Origin: a virus
Length of the DNA stretch: 64,000 nt
IMG/VR virus record: IMGVR_UViG_3300032050_000080
Span: 1 to 64,000 of that record
Strand: one strand, 5' to 3'
Both the position numbers and the translations under genes were made by a program. Shown piece by piece: positions 48,947 to 57,309 of the stretch; position 1 is the stretch's first letter; every line of letters begins with the position of its first letter. Under the pieces are notes generated by a model that saw only the letters and a program-made list of their open reading frames with translations, was not told the origin of the DNA and made no database searches.

Positions 48947-49191
48947 TCATTCCCATCTAATAATTTATTTAATTTAATATCTCTCATAATACTTGGATCT
49001 AAACTTTCTAAAATACCTTCTACACAATCTTGACAGATTATCATAACATGATTCTCCAATGTTCTTATACTAGCACATCTTACATTGTAAGAATCACAAC
49101 CATCGCATATTTTGTTTTCTTCAACAAACATTAGTGATGCCTTTTCAACTCTGGGTCTATCAATAAACTTATCTAAGTGTATTTTTCTCAT
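48943..49191 (-). CDS. Zinc-finger protein with C-terminal tag
   Basis: 82 residues: CDGCDSYNVRC and CQDCVEG suggest one zinc site; ends SIMRDIKLNKLLDGND. Converges with 48152. Function unknown. Confidence 0.76.
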   Translation of the reverse strand: MRKIHLDKFIDRPRVEKASLMFVEENKICDGCDSYNVRCASIRTLENHVMIICQDCVEGILESLDPSIMRDIKLNKLLDGND

Positions 49192-49517
49192 TAGTCTAAT
49201 AAATTATTTAACTTCAACTCTCTTATAATTCTTAAATCAAAAATTAAGGTCTCATAAGTTGAATATTTATAAGTTTTACCACCATCATAAGAATAAGTAT
49301 CATACTCTTTGTTATATTTAACAAGTGTATAGTCTAATGGTTTCAATAACTTAAGCTTATAAAAACTACCATCACCTGGTATGTATATTACTTGAAAAGC
49401 ATAGACACCATTATTTACTCTTCCTTCAATGTCATCTAATATTTCATCGCTATATACTATACTACCCTTGATGAAAAAATTAGTAATTGTATCTCTTATG
49501 TAACTTTTTAGTGTCAT
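49191..49517 (-). CDS. Beta-rich protein with C-terminal tag
   Basis: 108 residues, tail LRIIRELKLNNLLD. Function unknown. Confidence 0.76.
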   Translation of the reverse strand: MTLKSYIRDTITNFFIKGSIVYSDEILDDIEGRVNNGVYAFQVIYIPGDGSFYKLKLLKPLDYTLVKYNKEYDTYSYDGGKTYKYSTYETLIFDLRIIRELKLNNLLD

Positions 49518-49546
49518 TTTATTTTATTTTATTTTACAAAGATAAA

Positions 49547-49575
49547 AAAACCTCAGATAAATCCGAGGTTTTTTT
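49547..49575 (-). terminator. Intrinsic terminator
   Basis: AAAACCTC AGATAAATC GAGGTTTT-type hairpin just after the stop of 49577, reading leftward into a T-run. Confidence 0.8.
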
Positions 49576-49576
49576 A

Positions 49577-50041
49577 TTAATTTAATTTTTCAAAAAAATC
49601 ATCATCAGTATCATTTTTAACTGTTGATTTTTTTATTGGTCTTTTACGAATCTTCTTTTTTGTGGAGAGTTGCTTTTCAATAGCTGATGTTTCATTTTTT
49701 TCAACTTCTTTCTCTTCAACTTTTTCAGAAGCCCAAAACTTTTTTAGTTGTGCTGATAAGCTATGAATTTCTTCAATAGTTAGATTAGCTTTCTTAGAGT
49801 TAATTTCAACTGTACAAGCAACAACGTTACCTTCGATATATCCTTTTTTTGGATCTACTCTATCAATTGAAAAGATATTTGTTGTGTCATTAAATTCAAC
49901 ATTAGTGTAGTAACATCGGGTATAACTCATTAATCTTTTTGTTGTCTCAAAAGTTAGGTTATACTCTAAATTTCTAGATGTTGCACTTTGTTGAAGGTTT
50001 ATCATCTTTCTAGCAACTTCAATATCTTCTATTTTTCTCAT
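49577..50041 (-). CDS. HNH-like fold phage protein
   Basis: 154 residues. CYYTNVEFNDTTNIFSIDRV DP-KGYIEGNVVACTVEINSKK matches a family of small HNH-like proteins (C-x-Y-T/S-G ... SIDRID-x-x-KGY-x-x-GN-x-x-x-x) common in large phages. The C-terminus is a charged linker (KKKIRKRPIKKS). Nuclease activity not certain. Confidence 0.7.
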   Translation of the reverse strand: MRKIEDIEVARKMINLQQSATSRNLEYNLTFETTKRLMSYTRCYYTNVEFNDTTNIFSIDRVDPKKGYIEGNVVACTVEINSKKANLTIEEIHSLSAQLKKFWASEKVEEKEVEKNETSAIEKQLSTKKKIRKRPIKKSTVKNDTDDDFFEKLN

Positions 50042-50063
50042 TAATTATTTTTATTTTTTGGAA

Positions 50064-50456
50064 CTATTTTATACCAAGTTCATCCAACCTATTATCTCTA
50101 ACAAAAGATTTATCAGTTTCTTTAATATGGTTCCAAACCATTTTTAAAGAAAGATCGGCTGCTTGTTTTTCCATCTTTTTTTCGGACTTTTTAGTAAGTC
50201 TTTGTAATCTAGAATAAACACCAAAGTAAGGAAAATATAATTCTAATTTTGTAAAACCAATTTCAAATAATGAAATTTTATAATTTCTAACTCGTATCAT
50301 ATCATCTTCAATAAAATCAATTTTACTTGAGTGATATGTAATTGATTGTCTACCAAGCGATCGTGTTTTTTTACTACTCCAATCCAAATTAGAATCAGAA
50401 AGTACGCTATAAACGTACTTTCTGATATTTTTCCCAACATTTTCCATTTTAGTCAT
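50064..50456 (-). CDS. Hypothetical protein with C-terminal tag
   Basis: 130 residues ending FVRDNRLDELGIK; overlaps the next start (ATGA-like). Function unknown. Confidence 0.76.
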   Translation of the reverse strand: MTKMENVGKNIRKYVYSVLSDSNLDWSSKKTRSLGRQSITYHSSKIDFIEDDMIRVRNYKISLFEIGFTKLELYFPYFGVYSRLQRLTKKSEKKMEKQAADLSLKMVWNHIKETDKSFVRDNRLDELGIK

Positions 50457-52740
50457 TTCTTAAAATATCATCTAATCTTGCGTCTCTCAACTCAGATATA
50501 AGATTATTCAAATCGTGTTTTTCGATCAACTTTATATTTATATCTTCATTAGTAACTAAGTTTATAATTACTCCTTGTGAATCTTCTACTTGATGTAAGA
50601 TATAATCTCCAAAGTCAAAGTTAGTTGATAATGTATCATCTTCTAATTGAGCTGCTACTTTAATTTCACCTTTGAAACCAGTTACTAAAACAGCTTCAAC
50701 ACCCATATCACCTTCAGCCTCAAATTCTTTAATCCACTTTTGATATGTTTTAAGTGACATAAATGATACGTGACCTTCAGTTTCAAAAGAAGAACCCCAA
50801 TTTGATAATTTTACTGGTTCCCCATTTAGTTGAAGATCTGCTGAATAGTAATCATCAGTGATTTCAATATCTCTACCATTATAATCGGCTCCTAAGATTA
50901 CAAAGTTAGTAGGAGTATCATATGTTTCATATGTTTTATAATCACCCTCTACACTCTTATTCACATTAGATTTGACTCTACATGTTAATGGAGTAATGTC
51001 ATGATCCTCAATTAAATTAACTTTTTGACCCTCTGGGATATTCAACAAGATTTGACGAATTCCTGGTTTATTCTGAATATACTCTTCTTTTAAGATAGAA
51101 CTATCAGTAATCCAACCATCTTTCCCTTTAATACCAATCTCTAATTTACCAGTGAAGTTTGGTAAGAATAGTGCTTCATATACACCAGATAAGAAATCAA
51201 CTTCATCTTTATCTAAACTTGAGATAAATGATACATATTCTTCTAACGTGATAACTGAGATAGAACCAGCAGTTTCGATTTCAGTAAACGCTTTCATCTT
51301 TTTACCACCACGTCTAATATCAAGAGTAGCAAGTCCATCGTTTATTGATAAGGCTTCTTTAAACTCTTTATCTTCGTGTGAAGAAGTACCTAAAACAACT
51401 AAGTTTGTTGGTGTTAAATACTCATTTAAAGTGATAAATGATTTTTCAGATTTAGTCTTACTTTCAACTTCATTAGTAGAAACTTCAACAACGTCATTGA
51501 AATCTTCATCTGTAACATCAGTGGTATCAGTGACAATTGTAAACTCTTCTTCTTTTTGCTCATAAGAGTTAGAACCAGTTAGTTTATCAAACTCAACGTT
51601 TTGTTCAAAACCTTTTCTAATCATCTTATCAGTAAGTTGATGCCAATTTAATTTACCTCTATATTGAATAACTTGGCGACCATCTACCTCTGATGGTTCA
51701 AATTTACCGACCGGATCAATTAATTTGATTTTATTTAAAATCTCAATAGTAAGTTCAACTTTATTAAAGTCATTCTTATCACCAAAGTAGATATTATAGT
51801 AACCACCAGTCAAGTAATCAAAAAGTACATCTTTTTTCAACTTCATGATATCTGCTATTCTATCAACAATCTCACGATTGGATTCATCTAATCCAGTTTC
51901 TAACTTTAATTCCTCAGAAACTCGGAATACATAACCATTTGGTTCTTCAGTTGGTTTTAAAGTTTCTAAACGTGTTTCTAAAACTTCCAACTGTTCCGTA
52001 GATTCTTTTAACTTAGCCTCAGCTTGTTTAACTTCAGATTTGTACTTAGCGATATCTTTGTGTTTCTCAACAACTCTATCTTCTAACTCAACGATTTTTC
52101 TTTCGTTCATTTTACGAAATTGCTCTTCCATATAACTTTCATTCGCTGATTTAAGAGCTTCGTTTGGAGCTGGTGGATTTTGTACCGTTTCTAAAATGAT
52201 TTCAACATCTTTTTCAGATAGTTCTAAATTTTCTTCAACCAAATCATTATCATCATCAGAAAATAACATATCTAAAATAGATAAACCTTTCTCAGATACT
52301 TCTACTTTTTCTTCTTCTTGATCAAATAATGATGCTAAAACATTGATAGGTTTCTCATGTTCAACTTCTAAGAAACATGGATTACCATCAATATCAGTAA
52401 ATCTCAAACCACTAACTACGAATTTTTGAGCATAACCAGTAACATCTGTTGCATCAATATCAGCGATCAATCGCTTAATCATATCATCATCAGTAAGATT
52501 TGTTCCTTTTTGCTCTTCAAAATTGATTGTACCTTCATCACAAATAGTTACTTTAAAGATAACATTGTCTAAAAGACCTGATAGTTTACCACCATCAATG
52601 AAAGCAACGTCTCTAATAAAACGCACTCTCGCTCCATTTACAGATGATACAAAGTTTAAAAATTTTCTTTTTGGTTTAAACTTACCGATAATTGGTTCAG
52701 TTTTTACTTCTTCTAATGAATTGTTTTCTAATTCGCTCAT
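50449..52740 (-). CDS. 763-residue coiled-coil protein with C-terminal tag
   Basis: The largest gene here. Residues about 205-260 are a long coiled coil (NERKIVELEDRVVEKHKDIA..). The C-terminal half has duplicated beta units (TNLVVLGTSSHEDKEFKEAL and TNFVILGADYNGRDIEITDD; TAGSISVITLEEYVSFI and TEGHVSFMSLKTYQKWI). Ends ISELRDARLDDILRND. It could be the scaffold other tagged proteins meet, or just a large member; not decidable here. Confidence 0.85.
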   Translation of the reverse strand: MSELENNSLEEVKTEPIIGKFKPKRKFLNFVSSVNGARVRFIRDVAFIDGGKLSGLLDNVIFKVTICDEGTINFEEQKGTNLTDDDMIKRLIADIDATDVTGYAQKFVVSGLRFTDIDGNPCFLEVEHEKPINVLASLFDQEEEKVEVSEKGLSILDMLFSDDDNDLVEENLELSEKDVEIILETVQNPPAPNEALKSANESYMEEQFRKMNERKIVELEDRVVEKHKDIAKYKSEVKQAEAKLKESTEQLEVLETRLETLKPTEEPNGYVFRVSEELKLETGLDESNREIVDRIADIMKLKKDVLFDYLTGGYYNIYFGDKNDFNKVELTIEILNKIKLIDPVGKFEPSEVDGRQVIQYRGKLNWHQLTDKMIRKGFEQNVEFDKLTGSNSYEQKEEEFTIVTDTTDVTDEDFNDVVEVSTNEVESKTKSEKSFITLNEYLTPTNLVVLGTSSHEDKEFKEALSINDGLATLDIRRGGKKMKAFTEIETAGSISVITLEEYVSFISSLDKDEVDFLSGVYEALFLPNFTGKLEIGIKGKDGWITDSSILKEEYIQNKPGIRQILLNIPEGQKVNLIEDHDITPLTCRVKSNVNKSVEGDYKTYETYDTPTNFVILGADYNGRDIEITDDYYSADLQLNGEPVKLSNWGSSFETEGHVSFMSLKTYQKWIKEFEAEGDMGVEAVLVTGFKGEIKVAAQLEDDTLSTNFDFGDYILHQVEDSQGVIINLVTNEDINIKLIEKHDLNNLISELRDARLDDILRND

Positions 52741-52763
52741 ATTAATTTACAGTTTTAATTATA

Positions 52764-52771
52764 CAAATATA
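52764..52771 (-). promoter_or_regulatory. Bacteroidetes-type promoter box
   Basis: TATATTTG on the minus strand 24 bases before the ATG of the 763-residue protein. Confidence 0.6.
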
Positions 52772-52806
52772 CTAAATTTATTTTAATCATGTAACATCAT
52801 GATATA

Positions 52807-53172
52807 TTATATACCTAAATTATTTAATTTTTTTTCTCTTAATAACATTTTAAGATATTCATCTGTTGGTTTAAAATGAATTGGGTGTGCTGTTATTTTT
52901 TCCTTTACAAATCCTCCTCCATATGAAATAAACTTATGTAGTATTAAGTTGTAGAATTCACCAACAAGTTTTTCATAACCAATTACTTCAAATTTAATAT
53001 CTTCATATCTTTTGAAATAGATATTGTATTTCACACATTTCATTCCAATTGGATACCACTTTTGTAGTATTTCTAATTGTAGGTCTATCGAGGTATGATT
53101 AAATCTCAAAGCGTTTTCCTTTGAATAAGTATAGTTCCAATTATTCAACGCCTTTTTTCCGTATGTGCTCAT
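52807..53172 (-). CDS. Hypothetical protein with C-terminal tag
   Basis: 121 residues ending KMLLREKKLNNLGI; basic N-terminus (STYGKKALNNWNY). Overlaps the SPOR gene by 32 bases. Function unknown. Confidence 0.76.
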   Translation of the reverse strand: MSTYGKKALNNWNYTYSKENALRFNHTSIDLQLEILQKWYPIGMKCVKYNIYFKRYEDIKFEVIGYEKLVGEFYNLILHKFISYGGGFVKEKITAHPIHFKPTDEYLKMLLREKKLNNLGI

Positions 53173-53536
53173 ATTCTTCTGTTATAAATGAATAGGGGTA
53201 CCATTTTATTATAGACATCATAAAGTCTTCAGCTTCGTCTCTATCTATGAAACTACCAACTTTTAATTTCCAATAAGGTCTGTCAAAATAAATAATAGAT
53301 TCCATATCTGGGTGGTACGTATCAAATTGTTCCTTTTTTTTAAGTATTATATCTTTTTTATTTACTTCAAAATAAAGTTGAATTTTATAAATTTTTTGAG
53401 GTTGATTAGATTTTCTATTGATTAAAGAATCTATTTTTTTAGACATAGTTATACTTATACCACCATGATACTTAGTTGTATCTTGTGAGTAAATAATATT
53501 TGTTAATAATAAAAGTATAACTAATAAAAATCGCAT
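53141..53536 (-). CDS. Secreted SPOR-like protein
   Basis: 131 residues. Signal peptide MRFLLVILLLLTNIIYSQ with the Bacteroidetes YSQ junction. Residues about 85-120 (PYWKLKVGSFIDRDEAEDFM) match the SPOR peptidoglycan-binding pattern (Y.V.vGsF.....A......l). Exported; may act on the cell wall at division or lysis sites. Confidence 0.7.
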   Translation of the reverse strand: MRFLLVILLLLTNIIYSQDTTKYHGGISITMSKKIDSLINRKSNQPQKIYKIQLYFEVNKKDIILKKKEQFDTYHPDMESIIYFDRPYWKLKVGSFIDRDEAEDFMMSIIKWYPYSFITEEYEHIRKKGVE

Positions 53537-53561
53537 ATGATATTTTTTACAAATATAAAAA

Positions 53562-53969
53562 TTATTCTAAAATAGAACTAATTTTTTCATCTCTATTTTC
53601 TTCAAGTGGTTTTATTTCATTAAATAAAACAAGACGTAATTTACTATCCGGTAATGGACTCAATGATATATTAACTGTACTACCAGAAGATGATGTATAA
53701 AATGATGGTGGTGTATTACTATTAATTTCAATCATTTTAAAATATTCATAATTAAAGGGAATAGTATTTGATGATAGAGTATCTATCGTATAAAAAGAAA
53801 ATGTTTTATTCTTATTTGAATACTCTTGTTCCAAGGGAAGTTCATATACAATATGAAATGAAAAGTTAATTATATAAACATCTAATAATTTAGAATATGG
53901 TTCTACTTGAAATGAATAATAATCTGTATATTCATTAAATGTAACTGATTGGATTTTTATTTTTTTCAT
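53562..53969 (-). CDS. Hypothetical protein with C-terminal tag
   Basis: 135 residues, beta-rich, S/T-rich loop (TPPSFYTSSSGSTVNIS), tail ENRDEKISSILE. Function unknown. Confidence 0.76.
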   Translation of the reverse strand: MKKIKIQSVTFNEYTDYYSFQVEPYSKLLDVYIINFSFHIVYELPLEQEYSNKNKTFSFYTIDTLSSNTIPFNYEYFKMIEINSNTPPSFYTSSSGSTVNISLSPLPDSKLRLVLFNEIKPLEENRDEKISSILE

Positions 53970-54484
53970 AATTTATTTTTTATCTCATTGATAATAAAAC
54001 TAATACTTTCTTTAGTAGATGGAACTTCAACAAAATCAATATTATGTTTTAACATAAAATCTTTTATTTCTTTATCCTTTTCAATAGCCTCTTCTAAAGT
54101 TTGCATTCTACCATTTGGATTATAATCTCCTACTCTTGTTAAAAAAAAGTTAAGATTATCAAACTTATTATACTCCGAAATAACCAATTCTTTTAAGTAT
54201 CTAGTTCTATCAGCATCATAAACACAACCCATTGGTATAGGTGAGTCTGTTATAACAACTTGAACTTTACCATCTAAGTTAAAATGTTTTGAGTATTGTT
54301 TACCAAATAAATAGATTTGATTGTTTAGTTTAGTATAAGACTCTTCCCATACAATCTGTTTGGCGTATTCTGAAACCAATTCACAATCAATTTTATTCCA
54401 TTTTAATTCAGCGAATATAGATGCAGCCATTGTACTTTTACCAGTTCCGGGACCAGCCCATAAATTTATATGTATAGTTTTCAT
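53966..54484 (-). CDS. P-loop kinase-like ATPase (NadR/Ttd14-like)
   Basis: 172 residues. Walker A GPGTGKSTMAA, then ELVSEYAKQIVWE and VITDSPIPMGCVYD, the layout of the NadR/Ttd14-type nucleoside kinase-like ATPases common in phages. Expected to phosphorylate a nucleoside or nicotinamide riboside; substrate not deducible. Confidence 0.8.
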   Translation of the reverse strand: MKTIHINLWAGPGTGKSTMAASIFAELKWNKIDCELVSEYAKQIVWEESYTKLNNQIYLFGKQYSKHFNLDGKVQVVITDSPIPMGCVYDADRTRYLKELVISEYNKFDNLNFFLTRVGDYNPNGRMQTLEEAIEKDKEIKDFMLKHNIDFVEVPSTKESISFIINEIKNKL

Positions 54485-54518
54485 ATAAATTATAAAGCTA
54501 TTTATTTAAAAAGTTTAG

Positions 54519-54607
54519 TCTAAGTGATGGGACTCGAACCCACATAGAACTTTTACATTCATTCCTGATCCCAAATCAGGTCGGCGACCAATTGCCTACA
54601 CACCTAG
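54519..54607 (-). tRNA. tRNA-Pro(UGG) with long variable arm
   Basis: C1-G72 and A73 (proline identity), D-arm with GGC/GCC, anticodon arm CCTGA TTTGGGA TCAGG (TGG), 20-base variable region (GAA..TTC), T-arm GTGGG/CCCAT. Class II shape is abnormal for Pro; a normal tRNA-Pro lies two genes upstream. Confidence 0.88.
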
Positions 54608-54612
54608 TTGTT

Positions 54613-54642
54613 GGAATTATTTTACTCTATTCCCAAAGAGTA
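54613..54642 (-). repeat. Direct repeat copy 1 between tRNAs
   Basis: GAATTATTTTACTCTATTCC then CAAAGAGTA; a near copy lies at 54831-54860. The CAAAGAG part resembles the leader promoters' CAAAGATA box on the same strand, so the repeat may be a relic of a promoter segment. Confidence 0.55.
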
Positions 54643-54670
54643 CCTTTTACCGCCAAACAGTTACTTTGTG

Positions 54671-54742
54671 CGGTCTATGAGGGAATCGAACCCTCACCAT
54701 CTGATAGACAGTCAGATATCCTAACCATTGGACCAATAGACC
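54671..54742 (-). tRNA. tRNA-Asp(GUC)
   Basis: Acceptor GGTCTAT/ATAGACC, anticodon arm TCTGA CTGTCTA TCAGA (GTC), T-arm GAGGG/CCCTC, G73. Canonical. Confidence 0.95.
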
Positions 54743-54749
54743 TTATTTG

Positions 54750-54824
54750 TAGGGTAGACCGGACTCGAACCGACACTATGTCCTCATCCCAAATGAGGCG
54801 GCCTACCAATTGGCCAACTACCCT
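54750..54824 (-). tRNA. tRNA-Pro(UGG)
   Basis: Acceptor AGGGTAG/CTACCCT, D-arm GGCC/GGCC, anticodon arm CCTCA TTTGGGA TGAGG (TGG), short variable region, A73. A1-U72 rather than C1-G72. Confidence 0.92.
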
Positions 54825-54830
54825 ATAATG

Positions 54831-54860
54831 TGAATTATTTTTACTCTATTCACAAAGAGA
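54831..54860 (-). repeat. Direct repeat copy 2 between tRNAs
   Basis: GAATTATTTTTACTCTATTC then ACAAAGAGA, matching the copy at 54613 with few changes. Confidence 0.55.
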
Positions 54861-54870
54861 TTATATTTTG

Positions 54871-54942
54871 TTGTGAAGATAGGACTCGAACCTATATTTT
54901 TCATCTTCAAAGGATGATGTCCTGCCATTAGACGACTTCACA
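54871..54942 (-). tRNA. tRNA-Gln(UUG)
   Basis: U1-A72 acceptor TGTGAAG/CTTCACA, anticodon arm TCATC CTTTGAA GATGA (TTG), T-arm ATAGG/CCTAT, A73. First tRNA of the leader 2 array. Confidence 0.95.
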
Positions 54943-54945
54943 ATT

Positions 54946-55590
54946 TTAATTTAATTCATTTTCATATATTTTTATCCATTTTCTTATAGCATTATCACTA
55001 ACACCATATTTTCTACCAGTTGAAGAGTATCCATTTTTTATAATTTCTGCCTTTAAAACTTCATAACTCGGTCTTTCCACTTTTCTACGACTTAATCTAA
55101 CTTTACTTTTCTTTTTTATATCTTTTTTTCTACTAATATTTTTACCACAATGAGTTTCTAGTCCAGCATTACAGTTAGGACAAACTATTCTCAAATTTTC
55201 TAATCTATTATCATTATATACACCATTTATATGGTCTAAAATTAGAGAGATTTTCATACCATTCCAATTTTCATCCTGACCACAAATCTCACATACTCTA
55301 TTTTTAAGACCATCTTCATATAATCTATTTTTTAAGTGTGTTCTTGAATAGGTTGAATTTTCCACCAAAACTAAGGATAGATCAATTTTACTATTTCTCA
55401 TCTTATTTACCATAACCTCCCATTTCTGAGTGAAGTGAGAAGTGTCAATGTTGTATATTTCTAAATACTTTTTTATTGTCTTAAAATTACCACCAGCACT
55501 TCTTAGTCCAATGTTTTCAAGAGCTTCTTTTAAGCTATTAGATTTTTTTACTATTTCTTCTAATAAATCTTTTTCCCATTTTATTTTCAT
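54946..55590 (-). CDS. HNH homing endonuclease
   Basis: 214 residues. N-terminal HTH (SNSLKEALENIGLRSAGG-type), HNH core CEICGQDENWNGMKISLILDHI-NG..NRLENLRIVCPNCNAG, and C-terminal GYSSTGRKYGVSDNAIRKW HTH. It ends 3 bases before tRNA-Gln. Preceded by TTTTAATATATA (55606-55617). Confidence 0.92.
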   Translation of the reverse strand: MKIKWEKDLLEEIVKKSNSLKEALENIGLRSAGGNFKTIKKYLEIYNIDTSHFTQKWEVMVNKMRNSKIDLSLVLVENSTYSRTHLKNRLYEDGLKNRVCEICGQDENWNGMKISLILDHINGVYNDNRLENLRIVCPNCNAGLETHCGKNISRKKDIKKKSKVRLSRRKVERPSYEVLKAEIIKNGYSSTGRKYGVSDNAIRKWIKIYENELN

Positions 55591-55605
55591 ATGTATTTTT
55601 ATTTT

Positions 55606-55617
55606 TATATATTAAAA
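55606..55617 (-). promoter_or_regulatory. Late-type element before HNH gene
   Basis: Reads TTTTAATATATA on the minus strand between the leader 2 terminator and the HNH gene. Confidence 0.45.
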
Positions 55618-55667
55618 TCCGAACTTAAAAAAATACTAAAAATTAGGTTCGAGTTGAGTATAAAATA

Positions 55668-55701
55668 AAAAAACCCAGTTAATCTTTGACTAACCGGGTT
55701 C
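55668..55701 (-). terminator. Leader 2 attenuator terminator
   Basis: Read leftward: AACCCGGTTA GTCAAAGAT TAACTGGGTT then seven T. GTTAGTC at the 5' arm (55694-55688) is complementary to GACTAAC in the leader ORF (55750-55744). Confidence 0.9.
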
Positions 55702-55722
55702 ATATCATTTAAAGTTTTTTAT

Positions 55723-55824
55723 TTAACTTTTAGACAATAGAGCGTTAGTCCCAAATACTTTAGGTTGATCCTGATCTTGGATTTGCGGGTTAACTACTGC
55801 GATATTTACGTTAAAAGTTTTCAT
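55723..55824 (-). CDS. Leader peptide 2 (Gln/Asp/Pro codons)
   Basis: 33 residues, MKTFNVNIAVVNPQIQDQDQ then PKVFGTNALLSKS. Codons CCG CAA ATC CAA GAT CAG GAT CAA CCT form a Pro/Gln/Asp block; the array below carries tRNA Gln, Pro, Asp, Pro and nothing else. The GGG ACT AAC codons further on provide the antiterminator strand. Confidence 0.85.
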   Translation of the reverse strand: MKTFNVNIAVVNPQIQDQDQPKVFGTNALLSKS

Positions 55825-55875
55825 AATAATAATGTATATATAAAGTTTTTATTCTCTCTTTTTAATTTTATGATA

Positions 55876-55889
55876 CAAAGATATAAAAG
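55876..55889 (-). promoter_or_regulatory. Promoter of leader 2
   Basis: TATATCTTTGTA on the minus strand preceded by TTTGGTAGATATTAAAAACT, the same layout as leader 1 and 3 promoters. Confidence 0.75.
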
Positions 55890-55899
55890 TTTTTAATAT

Positions 55900-56640
55900 C
55901 TACCAAATTTTTTTAAAATTATTTTTATTTTTTATTGAATTTTCAAAATCTATAAGATTTGAATCATCATTATATAAGTGATCATCATCGTTTATGTTAT
56001 GCTTATATGTATCTTCATATTTATCAATAAATCTAAGATCGTTTTTAGTTAATTTAATTCCGTGTTCAAAAGCATTGAAAAAATTAACTAAGTTTTCTAT
56101 TGATTCATCTGTAAATCCCCAATGTGTATCACCATCATATTTTGATCCTATACCATTATAATGAATAATATTTATTTTATTTGGAGTTTCGATTGAAAAT
56201 TCTGAAATAACTTGATCTCCATATGTTATATCAACTAGTAGTTTTATTCCTCTTGTATTCTTAACAAAATGTATATCAAATTCTAATAAGTCTGGCTCAC
56301 CATTTATAATCTCACCATTTTTTGGCTTCATATTATCTCTATAATAATTAAATTGTACTAAATTATTATCAATTGTACAGTCATTTTTATCAAAAGTATA
56401 TTCATTATTTGAATTTAGATCGGAGATTGATAGATTTTTGTTTATTCTTTTTAAATTTTGATGTGATAGAATTGTTAATCTATCTGGTAATAATTTTTCA
56501 AACCAATCTTGTTGAAAAATTGAAATTTTTCCATTTTTATTTATATTATCTCCTTTGTGTGGAAGATTTTTAAATCTAAAATCTTTACTATCACCATCAA
56601 TTTTAACTATATTTTCGTTAAACTTTCTCAAATATTTCAT
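55900..56640 (-). CDS. N-tagged protein (MKYLRKFNE)
   Basis: 246 residues, MKYLRKFNENIVKIDGDSKD. Aspartate/asparagine-rich; residues about 120-190 form a beta domain (FVKNTRGIKLLVDITYGDQV). A TATATATTAAAT element lies just upstream on the minus strand. Function unknown. Confidence 0.76.
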   Translation of the reverse strand: MKYLRKFNENIVKIDGDSKDFRFKNLPHKGDNINKNGKISIFQQDWFEKLLPDRLTILSHQNLKRINKNLSISDLNSNNEYTFDKNDCTIDNNLVQFNYYRDNMKPKNGEIINGEPDLLEFDIHFVKNTRGIKLLVDITYGDQVISEFSIETPNKINIIHYNGIGSKYDGDTHWGFTDESIENLVNFFNAFEHGIKLTKNDLRFIDKYEDTYKHNINDDDHLYNDDSNLIDFENSIKNKNNFKKIW

Positions 56641-56645
56641 ATATT

Positions 56646-56657
56646 TATATATTAAAT
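56646..56657 (-). promoter_or_regulatory. Late-type promoter element
   Basis: Reads ATTTAATATATA on the minus strand, 6 bases before the ATG at 56640. Confidence 0.5.
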
Positions 56658-56671
56658 ATAAAATTCTTTTT

Positions 56672-57280
56672 ATGAATAAATTATTATACTACTTTTTATA
56701 CACTTTTAACTTCTTAAAATATAACTTTATTAAATTGTTATGTTTAATTAGTATCATACTATGTACTTTTTACTTAAAAGACTATCAAAGAGCGGATACT
56801 ATCGAGAAGACTGATATTGTTGCTCAAATGGAAATTGAAGGATATTACATATATACCTATAAAGAGATTAAAGAAAATAATGTTGAATTTAATAACTTAA
56901 CTTATGAAACTCCACAAAAAGTAGTCAATAATCAATTAATTACTAAATCATATAGTGGATATAATATTGCTGTTTGGGTCTTATTTATATCATCAGTTAT
57001 AACATTCCTTTTGGTAGGTTTTTTAAATTATTGGTTTGATTTACATGGTGTTTTTGAGAAGACTGCTTTTCGTTTTATAAAAATGGATTTTGAAGATGGT
57101 TTTTATCATTATACACTATTTACTAGATTATTAAAAAAGAGTGATACTAAATTACAAATTAGAGAAGTTAGACATCTACTATATAACTATTCTAATTTAA
57201 GAGAAACTAAATGGGAGCCAATCTTTATTTCCAAGGAAGAAATGAGAGAAAAAAAGTTAAATACTTTGTTTGATAAATAA
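56672..57280 (+). CDS. Membrane protein with C-terminal tag
   Basis: Start at MNKLLYYFLYTFNFLKYNFI. About 202 residues, spans near 20-37 and 92-115, C-terminal domain ending SKEEMREKKLNTLFDK. Paralogue of 27403 and 32618, here on the plus strand. Function unknown. Confidence 0.78.
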   Translation: MNKLLYYFLYTFNFLKYNFIKLLCLISIILCTFYLKDYQRADTIEKTDIVAQMEIEGYYIYTYKEIKENNVEFNNLTYETPQKVVNNQLITKSYSGYNIAVWVLFISSVITFLLVGFLNYWFDLHGVFEKTAFRFIKMDFEDGFYHYTLFTRLLKKSDTKLQIREVRHLLYNYSNLRETKWEPIFISKEEMREKKLNTLFDK

Positions 57281-57309
57281 TATTTTTTATCTTTATCAAA
57301 AATACTCTT

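Noticed and set aside
49577-50041. Calling the 49577 protein an active homing endonuclease
   Set aside because: It has the HNH-like fold signature but lacks the paired CxxC and HH motif of the other HNH genes here.
54613-54860. The two repeats between tRNAs as a CRISPR array
   Set aside because: Only two copies, spaced by tRNA genes, no regular spacers and no cas gene.
55645-55665. GGTTCGAGTTGAG on the plus strand as a tRNA T-arm
   Set aside because: No complementary stem and no acceptor or D-arm nearby.
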